The notes under the pieces: model-generated
What the model saw: the letters and a program-made list of their open reading frames with translations, nothing else
What the model was told of the DNA's origin: nothing
The model's database searches: none
Shown here: positions 17,361 to 25,815 of the stretch, in pieces
Layout: each line of letters begins with the position of its first letter
Position numbering within the stretch: position 1 is the stretch's first letter
Program-made: the position numbers and the translations under genes
IMG/VR virus record: IMGVR_UViG_3300044547_001026
Coordinates: 1 to 55,913 of that record
Strand: one strand, 5' to 3'
DNA: 55,913 nt
Origin: a virus

Positions 17361-18737
17361 ATGTCATACTTCCGTTCATATTTTGAGAAGAACAATACCA
17401 TACTTAAAAATAAGTCAGTAAATACGGCCAAAAACCCTACTACTGAGATATTTTATGGTTCAGGTTTTTCTAAGTTCCTTTTTAAAGTGGACTTCACAGA
17501 TTTAATCAATAAAGTCACAAATGGTGATTTAGTAATTGATTCAAATACCAAACATTATTTAAAAATGACTAACACCGTATCGGGTGATGCAACATTAGTT
17601 GGTCAGAAAAGAAATACAGGTAGAGAAAGAACAACTTCTTTCGATTTAATTGTATTCAAAATCCCCGAAAATTGGGATGAGGGTGTTGGTTTTGATTATG
17701 AAGATGGTGGGTACGACTACACCACGGGTAACGAAACTTTTGATGAAAGACCATCTAACTGGTATTATAGAACCACATTAAATCAATGGACAGCGGACGG
17801 TGTTTATGGTATTAACCCAACAGTTGTTGAGACTATCCACTTTGATAATGGAGATGAGAACATTGATGTCGATATCACTAATTATGTGAACGGTATCGTT
17901 GTCTCAGGTAACACTAACCATGGTATAGGTTTGGCATTTGCGGTCTTATATCAAGACCTAACCGCAGAATTCGACCAATCTGTTGCATTTTTCACAAAAT
18001 ACACACAAACATTCTACGAACCATTTGTTGAGACTGTTTTTGAAGATAGAATTCAAGACCATAGACAGAGTTTCATTGGTGAGAGACAAAACAACCTTTA
18101 TTTGTATGTAACAAAGGGAACCAACTTCTATGATTTGGATAATTTACCAACCGTAGATATATTGGACAGTTCAAGTAGCCCAATTTCGGGTTTAACGGGT
18201 CTCACAACGACTAAAATCAGAAAGGGTATATACAAGGTTACTTTTGGTATTTCAGGTCATCTATGTGACGGAAAACGATTCTTTTATGATAAATGGAAGA
18301 ATCTAACAATCGACGGTGTATCAATTGCCGATGTTGTACAAAAATTTGTACCAAAACCATTCACCGCACAATACTCATTTGGGGCAAATCCCACGGAAAT
18401 ACAAAAATACGTTACTCAATTCTCGGGAATTAAACAAAACGAAAGAATCATCAGAGGAGAACTTAAAAAGATTGTTTTAGGATTCAAATCAATTGATGTA
18501 CCAAACGCTCAACTATTTGATGAGGTACATTATAGAATCTTCGTTAAAGAGGGTAGAACCAATGTAATAGTTAATGATTGGACCCAAGTTGACATGACGA
18601 CTACTGAAAATTCATTCTACTTAGATACATCTTATATGATTCCGAGAGAGTACTTTATGGAATTTAAAGCAAAAACACATACTGAGGAGATTTTCTACGA
18701 TGAGTATGTAAAATTTGAAATATTATCAGAAAAATAA
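17361..18737 (+). CDS. Beta-sandwich tail or neck structural protein
   Basis: 458 residues, rich in beta-strand pattern and aromatic residues. The first 220 residues (SYFRSYFEKNNTIL, NTAKNPTTEIFYG, FSKFLFKVDFTDLI, and Asn/Thr-rich strands) resemble a DNRLRE/carbohydrate-binding-module-like sandwich. The remainder looks like further immunoglobulin-like domains, ending DEYVKFEILSEK. No signal peptide is present. It follows the spike gene and has its own late-type motif, so a baseplate, neck or fibre-attachment role is likely. The domain call is by pattern only. Confidence 0.65.
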   Translation: MSYFRSYFEKNNTILKNKSVNTAKNPTTEIFYGSGFSKFLFKVDFTDLINKVTNGDLVIDSNTKHYLKMTNTVSGDATLVGQKRNTGRERTTSFDLIVFKIPENWDEGVGFDYEDGGYDYTTGNETFDERPSNWYYRTTLNQWTADGVYGINPTVVETIHFDNGDENIDVDITNYVNGIVVSGNTNHGIGLAFAVLYQDLTAEFDQSVAFFTKYTQTFYEPFVETVFEDRIQDHRQSFIGERQNNLYLYVTKGTNFYDLDNLPTVDILDSSSSPISGLTGLTTTKIRKGIYKVTFGISGHLCDGKRFFYDKWKNLTIDGVSIADVVQKFVPKPFTAQYSFGANPTEIQKYVTQFSGIKQNERIIRGELKKIVLGFKSIDVPNAQLFDEVHYRIFVKEGRTNVIVNDWTQVDMTTTENSFYLDTSYMIPREYFMEFKAKTHTEEIFYDEYVKFEILSEK

Positions 18738-18752
18738 AAACAAGTTTAATAT

Positions 18753-19022
18753 ATGTCCGAAAATCAAAGTAGTATTACTGACACTTTCTTTACTAAATTA
18801 AAAGAACAATCGTTTACAATTATATTGTTGGTTGCGATGTTGTGGTATCAAAACAACACGTATAAAAACAATTTAGAGGGTTATAAATTAATGATTAGAG
18901 AGAAGGATGATATAATATTAAAAATGATGACCACTGAGAGACAAATAATGCTTGAACGTAATGAACGTTTGATGGAACAAAGAGACGACTATGTTGAAGA
19001 ACTAATTAACTCAAAAAAATAA
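18753..19022 (+). CDS. Small membrane-anchored coiled-coil protein
   Basis: 89 residues. One hydrophobic segment (about 20-37: FTIILLVAMLWYQ) is followed by a long charged helix (DIILKMMTTERQIMLERNER). The layout, a short cytoplasmic N-terminus, one membrane segment and a periplasmic coiled coil, fits an inner-membrane spanin-like or holin-accessory protein. No partner outer-membrane spanin is evident beside it. Function is inferred only from topology. Confidence 0.6.
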   Translation: MSENQSSITDTFFTKLKEQSFTIILLVAMLWYQNNTYKNNLEGYKLMIREKDDIILKMMTTERQIMLERNERLMEQRDDYVEELINSKK

Positions 19023-19032
19023 GGTATTTATA
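19023..19032 (+). promoter_or_regulatory. Candidate phage late-promoter motif
   Basis: GGTATTTATA, 3 nt before the ATG at 19036 and directly after the preceding stop codon. Confidence 0.45.
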
Positions 19033-19035
19033 GTT

Positions 19036-19761
19036 ATGAAAAATTTAGAATCAATTATAAGAAAGAATCTTAAACAGATGATTTCAGAACAACCTTCGGA
19101 AACTAACTACATGTTCTTTTCTAATTTAGAACAAATTAAAAGACAATGTGAAATGTTACTTGAGATGGACCACGCTGTTCTTGATAATATTATCATTAAT
19201 GGGCACGATTGGGCTGATGACCATGTGTCTGAGGCAAAAAACAATATGGACCAAGTATTTGACTTTTTCATGAATGAAACCAAAAAAAGTGACAATCCCG
19301 ATAACCTAAATGAAGAAGAATCAATTGATGAGGGTAAAAACAAACCAACAAATTCTAAATTGTGGTCTCGTGCAAAATCTTTAGCAAAATCCAAATTTGA
19401 TGTTTACCCCTCAGCATTGGCAAATGGTTGGGCGTCAAAATGGTATAAAGAACACGGTGGGGGATGGAGAAAAAAAACAAATGAAAGTATTGATGGGTCA
19501 AAAAAAAATGATGACGTGTATCACAAGACATACACATCAGCAATTAATACTGCACTCGAATATGCCGAGAAAAAAGGTTACACATATGACAAGGAAGAAG
19601 TTGCACGTGAAATTGGGATGGGTCCAAGAAAACCAAAAGATGGGGATACAAATCGTTTCACAATAAGTTTGAAAAAAGACGATAAGGAACAAAAAAAATC
19701 ACTTCATATACAAGTTTATGGTATGAAAGAGACATATGAACTAAATTGTTATATTAATTAA
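19036..19761 (+). CDS. Conserved phage protein with two recurrent domains
   Basis: 241 residues. The N-terminal amphipathic helix (MKNLESIIRKNLKQMISEQ) resembles those of other proteins in the window. Residues about 105-145 contain KPTNSKLWSRAKSLAKSKFD, then VYPSALANGWASKWYKEHGG, a module I recall from many marine phage structural proteins. The C-terminal module has DVYHKTYTSAINTALEYAEK and GLGPKKPK-like MGPRKPKDGDTNRF, ending YELNCYIN. Both modules are conserved but functionally unknown. It sits between the tail and outer-membrane-protein genes and is likely packaged or virion-associated. Confidence 0.65.
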   Translation: MKNLESIIRKNLKQMISEQPSETNYMFFSNLEQIKRQCEMLLEMDHAVLDNIIINGHDWADDHVSEAKNNMDQVFDFFMNETKKSDNPDNLNEEESIDEGKNKPTNSKLWSRAKSLAKSKFDVYPSALANGWASKWYKEHGGGWRKKTNESIDGSKKNDDVYHKTYTSAINTALEYAEKKGYTYDKEEVAREIGMGPRKPKDGDTNRFTISLKKDDKEQKKSLHIQVYGMKETYELNCYIN

Positions 19762-19764
19762 TTT

Positions 19765-20178
19765 ATGAATATCATCGTATCTAAAGAAGATAAAGAGTAC
19801 ATCAATGAATGTCTTAAATCAGGTGAGGTTTTAAAAGAAGACCTTAGGCGTTGGTTTAAAGAAAAATGGGTTGATGTCAGTAAAAAGGTTGATGGTAAAC
19901 ATCCACCATGTGGTAGAAAGGATGCCGATGGTAAATCGTATCCAAAATGTAGACCTTCAAAGAAAGTCTCAAAGGAAACCCCAAAAGTTGTATCATCTTA
20001 TAGTAAAAAAGAAAAGAAATCCATGACCACACAAAAAAGACGTGCGGAAAAGGAAGACCCAAAAATTGGTAAAGGAAATAAACCTACCATGACAAGATTC
20101 GATGAGGAAATAAAAAAAAGACAACTAATCAAAATAACCGAGGAACAATTTAAAAAATTGTTTGAATCAAAAAAATAA
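19765..20178 (+). CDS. Basic protein with DUF5872-like Cys motifs
   Basis: 137 residues, very Lys-rich. EDLRRWFKEKWVDVSKK, then PPCGRKDADGKSYPKCRPS and KRRAEKEDPKIGKGNKP matches the pattern I recall as DUF5872 in phage proteins; the two Cys could be part of a small metal or disulphide site. The last 20 residues (KKRQLIKITEEQFKKLFES) are encoded by a 59-nt repeat that recurs at the start of the gene at 21088. A DNA- or scaffold-associated virion role is plausible. Confidence 0.65.
   Translation: MNIIVSKEDKEYINECLKSGEVLKEDLRRWFKEKWVDVSKKVDGKHPPCGRKDADGKSYPKCRPSKKVSKETPKVVSSYSKKEKKSMTTQKRRAEKEDPKIGKGNKPTMTRFDEEIKKRQLIKITEEQFKKLFESKK
20113..20171 (+). repeat. Direct repeat, copy 1 of 2
   Basis: 59 nt matching 21091-21149 with a single mismatch (C at 20125, G at 21103). 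It encodes the C-terminal peptide KKRQLIKITEEQFKKLFES of the DUF5872-like gene. The two copies are 978 nt apart and flank the outer-membrane-protein gene. Confidence 0.9.
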
Positions 20179-20203
20179 GCCCACAAACCCTAAATTTAAA
20201 TTA

Positions 20204-21088
20204 ATGAAAAGGTTAATACTCACATTATCATTACTTTGTATGGGGTTCATATCAAACGCACAAACACCGGATACGTTAAAACTATCACCAAAAGAACTAT
20301 TTGGGGAAAGTGGTAATTTAAATAAAGTAGGGGTATTACAATCCTACGTGAATTTCTCAAAAGACGTTCTTTCAACATCAAATCTTTCAATTGGTGTAAT
20401 TGGTAAACAAATATCTACCACCTTAAATTTAGGATATAGTAGGACATCTAATAATAATAAATGGGGTCACTCATTCGCATCATCAATAAATCCTATTTGG
20501 AAATATTATGGTGTGGGTTACGGTCTTAGTAGAAATGTAGAAAAAAGAACCACCACATTACAGACATTCTTTTCAACGGATTTTGATTTTCAAAACGATA
20601 TCACACTATCATTTATAGATGTGATTAGAACTAAAAAATATGGAACCTTCGGTTACAGTTTAGTTGTATCTAAAACCTTTTGGGGTGGTTATCAAGGTCA
20701 ATGGCAAGGTGAATATATTGTTGATTCAAACGGTAATTGGTTGTCTAATGTATACCCACAAATGTCTCCATCTAATGAAATGAATTATAGAGGAATGGTG
20801 ATGTATACGTATACGTACAAAACAAAGATTGTTAACATATCTCCTCAGTTATTCTTTATGGGTGACATATATAAAACATTCCAAGACGATTCTTTAAACA
20901 TATCATATCTAAATAAATTTAATTTAGACTTGTATTATGGGACATCTATGGATTGGAAAATAACTAAAAGGTATGTATTAAATACTAATTTCAGATATAA
21001 CACAACTTGGGATAAATTAAGTGAATCAGTCGGGTATAAAAAGAGTAATCCTTTTGTATTTATGATAGGAACAAACTTTCAATTTTAA
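20204..21088 (+). CDS. Phage-encoded outer-membrane beta-barrel protein
   Basis: 294 residues from the ATG at 20204, chosen because it opens a clean signal peptide (MKRLILTLSLLCMGFISNAQ, cleavage after the Ala of NAQ). The mature part has alternating aromatic/polar strands (LSIGVIGKQISTTLNLGYSR, MYTYTYKTKIVNISPQLFF) and ends VFMIGTNFQF, the usual C-terminal aromatic strand of Bacteroidota barrels. It would be exported by Sec and inserted in the outer membrane by BAM. The gene is bracketed by a 59-nt direct repeat. Possible roles include receptor masking, superinfection exclusion or nutrient entry; none is proven. Confidence 0.85.
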   Translation: MKRLILTLSLLCMGFISNAQTPDTLKLSPKELFGESGNLNKVGVLQSYVNFSKDVLSTSNLSIGVIGKQISTTLNLGYSRTSNNNKWGHSFASSINPIWKYYGVGYGLSRNVEKRTTTLQTFFSTDFDFQNDITLSFIDVIRTKKYGTFGYSLVVSKTFWGGYQGQWQGEYIVDSNGNWLSNVYPQMSPSNEMNYRGMVMYTYTYKTKIVNISPQLFFMGDIYKTFQDDSLNISYLNKFNLDLYYGTSMDWKITKRYVLNTNFRYNTTWDKLSESVGYKKSNPFVFMIGTNFQF

Positions 21089-21492
21089 TGAAAAAAAGAC
21101 AAGTAATCAAAATAACCGAGGAACAATTTAAAAAATTGTTTGAATCAAACGAAAATGTACACGTATTAAGTTACGATGATGAATTTGGTTCAGTGGAAAA
21201 TACCTCATTTGAGGCATATGGTTTATTAAACGAGGCCGAATACCAAGGACGTAAGGTACAACTTGGTAAGATTATGCAAGGTGACATTAAGAAATTTAAA
21301 GTTTACGTTAAGAATGACAAAGGAAAAGTCGTAAAGGTAAACTTTGGTTTTGGTGGTAAATCCGCAAAGGGTAAGAGAATGGTTATTAAAAAGAATAATC
21401 CCGCAAGAAGAAAATCATTTAGAGCGAGGCACCATTGTGAGAATCCGGGTCCACGTTGGAAACCAAGATATTGGGCCTGTAAAACTTGGTAA
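21088..21492 (+). CDS. Conserved virion-associated protein with FRARHxC...YWACK motif
   Basis: 134 residues. The N-terminus (KKRQVIKITEEQFKKLFES) duplicates the end of the protein at 19765. The body contains EYQGRKVQLGKIMQGDIKKF, VKVNFGFGGK and the C-terminal block ARRKSFRARHHCENPGPR followed by YWACKTW, which I recall as a widely conserved phage protein of unknown role. Two Cys and one His near the end could bind metal. The start overlaps the stop of the outer-membrane-protein gene by one base. Confidence 0.7.
   Translation: MKKRQVIKITEEQFKKLFESNENVHVLSYDDEFGSVENTSFEAYGLLNEAEYQGRKVQLGKIMQGDIKKFKVYVKNDKGKVVKVNFGFGGKSAKGKRMVIKKNNPARRKSFRARHHCENPGPRWKPRYWACKTW
21091..21149 (+). repeat. Direct repeat, copy 2 of 2
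   Basis: Second copy of the 59-nt repeat at 20113-20171. Because the spacing of 978 nt is a multiple of three and both copies are read in the same frame, recombination between them would delete the outer-membrane-protein gene and fuse the two flanking genes in frame. Confidence 0.9.
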
Positions 21493-21497
21493 TTAAT

Positions 21498-21905
21498 ATG
21501 AACTTACAAGAGAACATACAAAGAATTAAAGAGGTGATGGGAATAATCAATGAAGGATTACATGACACATCTTGGGAGAACGAAGAAGGAAATAAAATAA
21601 CCCTTATGGATTTATTAAATGCCACGGAAAATATTCCTGTGGAAAACATATCTGTAGAAGAATTAAAACCACACCTATTAACTTGGGACGATGATGAAGG
21701 TGAGGTTAAGAAAATAGATGGTGCCGACTTACAATACCCCATACTAATCTTTGTTAATGATGACGGTGAGTTTATATCAATTATAGACGGACACCACAGA
21801 GCACAAAAGGCGGTAAGAAAAGAGTTAAAAACAATCAGGGCAAAAGTAATACCAATTAACTCTTTACCCAAAGATATTAGAAAAGTGTTTAGTCACATGA
21901 ATTAA
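21498..21905 (+). CDS. ParB/sulfiredoxin-like nuclease-domain protein
   Basis: 135 residues from the ATG at 21498. The N-terminal helix (LQENIQRIKEVMGIINEGL) is of the recurrent amphipathic type. The C-terminal half carries the ParB-N core: DLQYPILIFVNDDGEFISII, then DGHHRAQKAVRKELKTI, with the DGHHR segment in place of the CTP/nucleotide-binding DGxHR. There is no helix-turn-helix, so classical plasmid partition is unlikely. It is the last plus-strand gene before the convergent deaminase gene. Confidence 0.75.
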   Translation: MNLQENIQRIKEVMGIINEGLHDTSWENEEGNKITLMDLLNATENIPVENISVEELKPHLLTWDDDEGEVKKIDGADLQYPILIFVNDDGEFISIIDGHHRAQKAVRKELKTIRAKVIPINSLPKDIRKVFSHMN

Positions 21906-21925
21906 TATGAACCTACAATAAATAA

Positions 21926-22366
21926 TTAATAAAACATTACCTGTACACCACACTCATTAAGTAATTGAATACTTTTAAGTTGGGATTCCTCCCACTTTTC
22001 TTTATTCTTAGTTGTACATGTTCTTTTACACCATATAACTTTAATTCCCGAATTTACAATCCCTCTGGAACAATCCATACAAGGAACTCCCGATGTTAAG
22101 TAAATCTTGGAGTTTTTTAATGCCGTTCCGACACGTGCAGCGTTATAGATTGCGTTACGTTCAGCATGTTCGAACCAGAAGTACTTTTCAGGTCTTTCCT
22201 GACGTTCTTGTTTAGAATCATCCATTCCCCTCGGAAATGAATTATAACCCGTAGAAAGTACCTCATTATCCTCCCCAACGATAACTGCACCTATCTGTGT
22301 AGATTCATCTTTTGATTTTAATTTTACTTGTTCGGCAATGTTCAGGAAATACTCGGTCCAATTCAT
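21926..22366 (-). CDS. Deoxycytidylate (dCMP) deaminase
   Basis: 146 residues. Zinc-binding and catalytic motifs are HAERNA (67-72, with His67 and Glu69) and PCMDC (95-99). TQIGAVIVGEDNEVLSTGYN and the Arg-Gly-Met loop fit phage dCMP deaminases. The enzyme converts dCMP to dUMP, feeding thymidylate synthesis and complementing the dUTPase at 8470. The ATG overlaps the stop of the upstream minus-strand gene by 4 nt, so the two are cotranscribed. Free dCMP versus tRNA or cytidine substrate is inferred from length and context. Confidence 0.9.
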   Translation of the reverse strand: MNWTEYFLNIAEQVKLKSKDESTQIGAVIVGEDNEVLSTGYNSFPRGMDDSKQERQERPEKYFWFEHAERNAIYNAARVGTALKNSKIYLTSGVPCMDCSRGIVNSGIKVIWCKRTCTTKNKEKWEESQLKSIQLLNECGVQVMFY

Positions 22367-22704
22367 GTAAGTTTTTGTTTAGAATTATAATGTATACGGT
22401 CATTCGTGTACATACCTATGTTTTTAGCAATACCTTTAGAAACTAATTGACCCATTTCATTTAGATTTTTGGTATCATTTAATGCAATGCCAACAATAAA
22501 CGAACCATCGGGTTGTTTATCATACGTAATAGGTCTAACGTATTTTTCCTCATCGTCTAACTTTAAATGTTTGATGATTTCTTCTTTGGTTTGTTTACAA
22601 TCGATATTTCTACCATCTATTAACATCTTTAAGACATCCACCCTTAATTTTTCGTAGTCTACTTGGTCAATACTTTCTTCAGGTATTTTTTTTATTTTCG
22701 ACAT
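22363..22704 (-). CDS. Hypothetical protein cotranscribed with dCMP deaminase
   Basis: 113 residues. A helical N-terminus (YEKLRVDVLKMLIDGRNIDC) leads into a beta-rich middle (RPITYDKQPDGSFIVGIALN) and a charged end. No motif was recognised. A perfect TATATTTG box (minus strand, 22718-22711) lies 6 nt before the ATG, so the transcript probably has almost no leader. It is separated from the capsid gene by a terminator. Confidence 0.65.
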   Translation of the reverse strand: MSKIKKIPEESIDQVDYEKLRVDVLKMLIDGRNIDCKQTKEEIIKHLKLDDEEKYVRPITYDKQPDGSFIVGIALNDTKNLNEMGQLVSKGIAKNIGMYTNDRIHYNSKQKLT

Positions 22705-22710
22705 ATTTTA

Positions 22711-22718
22711 CAAATATA
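22711..22718 (-). promoter_or_regulatory. Host-type promoter -7 box (TATATTTG)
   Basis: Minus-strand TATATTTG matching the Bacteroidota TAnnTTTG consensus, 6 nt before the ATG at 22704. No clear TTTG -33 element is visible upstream. Confidence 0.5.
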
Positions 22719-22738
22719 CTGAATTTCTATAAAATAAA

Positions 22739-22770
22739 AAAGGGTCCCTTTTGAGGACCCTTTCTTTATG
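22739..22770 (-). terminator. Intrinsic terminator after the major capsid gene
   Basis: Perfect 9-bp stem AAAGGGTCC (22739-22747) with GGACCCTTT (22755-22763) followed on the minus strand by a run of T. It lies 20 nt past the capsid stop. Confidence 0.85.
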
Positions 22771-22783
22771 ACTGATAATTAGA

Positions 22784-24514
22784 TTATCTTAATGTGTCAA
22801 GACTGAATGTAGCCAATCCATGTACGTCAATTAAGCCATAGTAACGGTTATTAACCATTTTCTTAGCGTATCTTGTCATAATACCCTTAATTGGGGTAAA
22901 GTTGAACGGGTTATACATTGTAGGAGTCAATTGTAAAGGAACGTAAGGTGCGTAAATGTAACCTGCGTCTAACAATGATTTTCCTTTGTGACCGATGATT
23001 ACTTTACCTGCTGGTAAGTAAGGGTCACGGTAAACTTGGTAACGACCAGCTAATGAACCGATTTTCTCGATACCCATGTTGTAAGTGTCAGCCTCTGGAC
23101 CAGCACTTGATACGTGGAAATATTCTAAGTCATCGAATACTGCTGATACTTCAGAAGAAACAACAACCCAGTTAGCTCCACCACGAAGAGTTGTCTTGTG
23201 GATTTGAGCAGAGATTTGGTTGATTTTGGTAACCAAAGTTTGGTTCCAATCTTTCTGAGTGTAACCCATGAAAGGAGTGTTACCGGTTGCTCCGTATTTC
23301 CATTCGTTATAGTCCCACTTAGTTCTCCAAGCGGCACCTTTACGGATGTCACGTAAAATTTCACGGTCAATTTCTGCCGCAACTTGCTCAGACAATAAAG
23401 CTGTTAATTCAGCCTCAGCGTCGATGTTGTGGAATGCAGAAACGTCTTGTGCTAATTCTGGAGACCAGCTAGCTCTTAGTTTTCTTTCAGTTACAGAAAC
23501 TGTTACTGACTCAAGGTCGAAAGAAACCTCACCGATTTCTTCTTCGAATTCAAGAGAAGCATAAGTGTTGTAAGAAACAACTAAGTTAGCAAGTGCTAAG
23601 TCGTTAGAACTAAAGTCAGATGCAGAGAAACCATTTGTTGTACTGTAAGATTCGAAATCTACATTTAAGTAAATTTTACCTTCTTCGTCACAAATGTCAT
23701 TGTATTTAGCAACACCACTACCTGATTTTTGTCCGTACTCAACGATACCTTTACCATATTTCTGAGTTACAACGTTAAAGTTTTTAACACCGTTTTGTGC
23801 TGTTGTGTTACCAGTAACTGTGATTGCTAATGAAGCTAAAAATTCTTCAGTGTCCATAATGTTACCATTAGCACCTACCATTTTACCTTCACCTGCTGTA
23901 GTGAAACCACTAAGAACAACGATTGCACTTGATACTGAATCTCCACTCAAAGCGGCTGTACTTTCAGATGCAGCACCATTACTGAATGTTACGAATGCGA
24001 AAGGTGCTGCTGCGATTGCAGTAACTGCTCCTTTAGAATAATCGAACAAACCTGAAGTTGCTGTGTCATCTTCTTCGTAGAAACGGTCGTACAAGTTAGT
24101 ACCTGTGTAACCTGAAGTTGGGTTAGTTTGAGACGAAGGGAAACCATAAGGTTGGTTATGGTAACCACCTGAAGTTCTTTCCTGAATTTTAGGGATAAAG
24201 AAGAACAATTTACCAATAGGTAAGTTCATTGCTTGTACCGAAACGATGTCGTTTGCTAATAATTTAGAGAATACACGACGGATAATTGGGAAAACTACAG
24301 TCTCGAAAGAACCACTAGCATCAGAAACTGCTGCTTCGTTGATTAAGTAAGACGCTTGGTTTTCATACAATTGCGCGATGTTATCTTTTTTATGGCCTTC
24401 AAGGCCTTCTAGGAAACCTAAGTCATCCCATTTTTTGATGGTATCTTCTTTGATAACTCTAAGGTGTTTTAACCCGATGTTACCTACCATACCTGATTCT
24501 AATAATGCTCCCAT
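22784..24514 (-). CDS. Major capsid protein, gp23-like
   Basis: 576 residues. The N-terminal region KKDNIAQLYENQASYLINEA followed by FPIIRRVFSKLLANDIVSVQ and PIGKLFFF is the T4 gp23-type signature. Gly/Thr-rich surface domain and conserved C-terminal core (NWVVVSSEVSAVFDDLEYFH; PAGKVIIGHKG) follow. It forms the HK97-fold hexamers of the head, and its N-terminus is probably removed by the protease at 25816. The cleavage site is not certain. It follows the scaffold gene by 33 nt and ends before a strong terminator, consistent with high-level late expression. Confidence 0.93.
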   Translation of the reverse strand: MGALLESGMVGNIGLKHLRVIKEDTIKKWDDLGFLEGLEGHKKDNIAQLYENQASYLINEAAVSDASGSFETVVFPIIRRVFSKLLANDIVSVQAMNLPIGKLFFFIPKIQERTSGGYHNQPYGFPSSQTNPTSGYTGTNLYDRFYEEDDTATSGLFDYSKGAVTAIAAAPFAFVTFSNGAASESTAALSGDSVSSAIVVLSGFTTAGEGKMVGANGNIMDTEEFLASLAITVTGNTTAQNGVKNFNVVTQKYGKGIVEYGQKSGSGVAKYNDICDEEGKIYLNVDFESYSTTNGFSASDFSSNDLALANLVVSYNTYASLEFEEEIGEVSFDLESVTVSVTERKLRASWSPELAQDVSAFHNIDAEAELTALLSEQVAAEIDREILRDIRKGAAWRTKWDYNEWKYGATGNTPFMGYTQKDWNQTLVTKINQISAQIHKTTLRGGANWVVVSSEVSAVFDDLEYFHVSSAGPEADTYNMGIEKIGSLAGRYQVYRDPYLPAGKVIIGHKGKSLLDAGYIYAPYVPLQLTPTMYNPFNFTPIKGIMTRYAKKMVNNRYYGLIDVHGLATFSLDTLR

Positions 24515-24547
24515 TTTAGTATTTTTTTTGGTTTTTTATTTTTATGT

Positions 24548-25735
24548 TTATTTTATTTTTGTCATCAAATCTTTCATTCTCTTAAATTGAGGATTCTCAT
24601 AAGCCTTTGACTCAGATAAAACTTCAGTAGAAGATGAACTACTCGGTGCTGACGTGATTTTTTCAACCACTGATTCTGAAATTGGTTTTTTAACTTCAAA
24701 TTCAGATTTTAATGTACTATACAAGTTCTTAGATTCTTTCAAGGTTGAAATTGAATCGAATCTCTTTAAGATGTTTAACTTTTCTTGTTTTGTTGTTGAA
24801 TGTTCAGTGAACAAACGTGTAGCGTACGCTAAGTTTGCATTGAACACAGCAACTTCATTAAGTTTCTCTTTGAACAATATAAGGGCCTTTTTGTATTCAG
24901 AGTTTTGTTTTTTCAAGGTCTCAACTTCTTCGTTGATTGCTCCTGCTGCAAATACTTTTTTACCTTTGATACCTGTTCTGTTCGCTCCGGCTTTATCACC
25001 GTGTGCGTTCCACTTAGTTCTAGCGGCTTCTTCTACATCACCCTCCATTGGTTCTGCAAATTCCTCTTCAGAAACTTCTTCTTCACCAATTGGTTCGTCA
25101 AGTTCGATTTCATAAACTACTTCTTCATTTTCTTCTCCTTCAGCATCTGCACCATCAAGGCCAGCACCTGAAAGGTCGAAAGAATCGTCTTCGTTCATGT
25201 CAAATGATTCTTCTTCCGTAGATTCATCTTCTAACTTGATGATGTATTCGTCATCGCCATCTGATAATTCAATGTGATTGTTATCTTTCTTAACGATGAT
25301 ACCATCTTCAGGACCCATTGCTTTGAAAACTTTTAATATTTCGTCTTCGTCAGCATCAGTCATGTCAACAACATCTTCTTCATCTTCAGAATCCATACCC
25401 ATACCCATATTAGGCATTTCGTCTTCATCTTCAAAATCCATTGAATCGATATCTTTTGATATTTCTTCATCGTCAGATGATTCTTCACCTGATTCATCAT
25501 TATTAAGACCGTCTTCTTCATCTCCAGCTTCAGCTGGTACATCGTCTTGTGTCTCTTCTTCAGAATCGGGTTGTTCTGCAACAACCTCTTCCTCTTCTTC
25601 CATAGATTCTTTTAGCAAATCATTTAGTTCTTGTTTCATGGTAGAAGCAAGTATACCTTTTGCATTTGCCCTTACTGCCTCTTCAAGTGTCTGCACCTGA
25701 AGTAACGCTTGTTCTAAGATTGATTTTTCGCTCAT
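24548..25735 (-). CDS. Prohead core scaffold protein, gp22-like
   Basis: 395 residues. Residues about 45-235 are extremely acidic (Glu/Asp runs with Met and Ser). The C-terminal 150 residues are helical (LKKQNSEYKKALILFKEKLN, LFTEHSTTKQEKLNILKRFD). Acidic, helical, repeat-poor composition and the position between protease and capsid genes are diagnostic of T4 gp22-type scaffolds, which shape the prohead and are then degraded. The acidic region produces misleading Ser-rich plus-strand ORFs. Confidence 0.85.
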   Translation of the reverse strand: MSEKSILEQALLQVQTLEEAVRANAKGILASTMKQELNDLLKESMEEEEEVVAEQPDSEEETQDDVPAEAGDEEDGLNNDESGEESSDDEEISKDIDSMDFEDEDEMPNMGMGMDSEDEEDVVDMTDADEDEILKVFKAMGPEDGIIVKKDNNHIELSDGDDEYIIKLEDESTEEESFDMNEDDSFDLSGAGLDGADAEGEENEEVVYEIELDEPIGEEEVSEEEFAEPMEGDVEEAARTKWNAHGDKAGANRTGIKGKKVFAAGAINEEVETLKKQNSEYKKALILFKEKLNEVAVFNANLAYATRLFTEHSTTKQEKLNILKRFDSISTLKESKNLYSTLKSEFEVKKPISESVVEKITSAPSSSSSTEVLSESKAYENPQFKRMKDLMTKIK

Positions 25736-25754
25736 TTTAAAAAATTAGTTTATT

Positions 25755-25763
25755 ATAAATATT
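25755..25763 (-). promoter_or_regulatory. Candidate phage late-promoter motif
   Basis: Minus-strand AATATTTAT, 19 nt upstream of the scaffold start at 25735 and so also driving the capsid gene. Confidence 0.45.
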
Positions 25764-25815
25764 GTGATTATGTAAAAAAGTACTTTTTACGGTATTATAA
25801 TCTTAAATAAATTAG

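Noticed and set aside
24654-25700. Ser-rich plus-strand ORFs opposite the scaffold gene
   Set aside because: They mirror the acidic Glu/Asp codons of the gp22-like gene and have no independent start context or motif.
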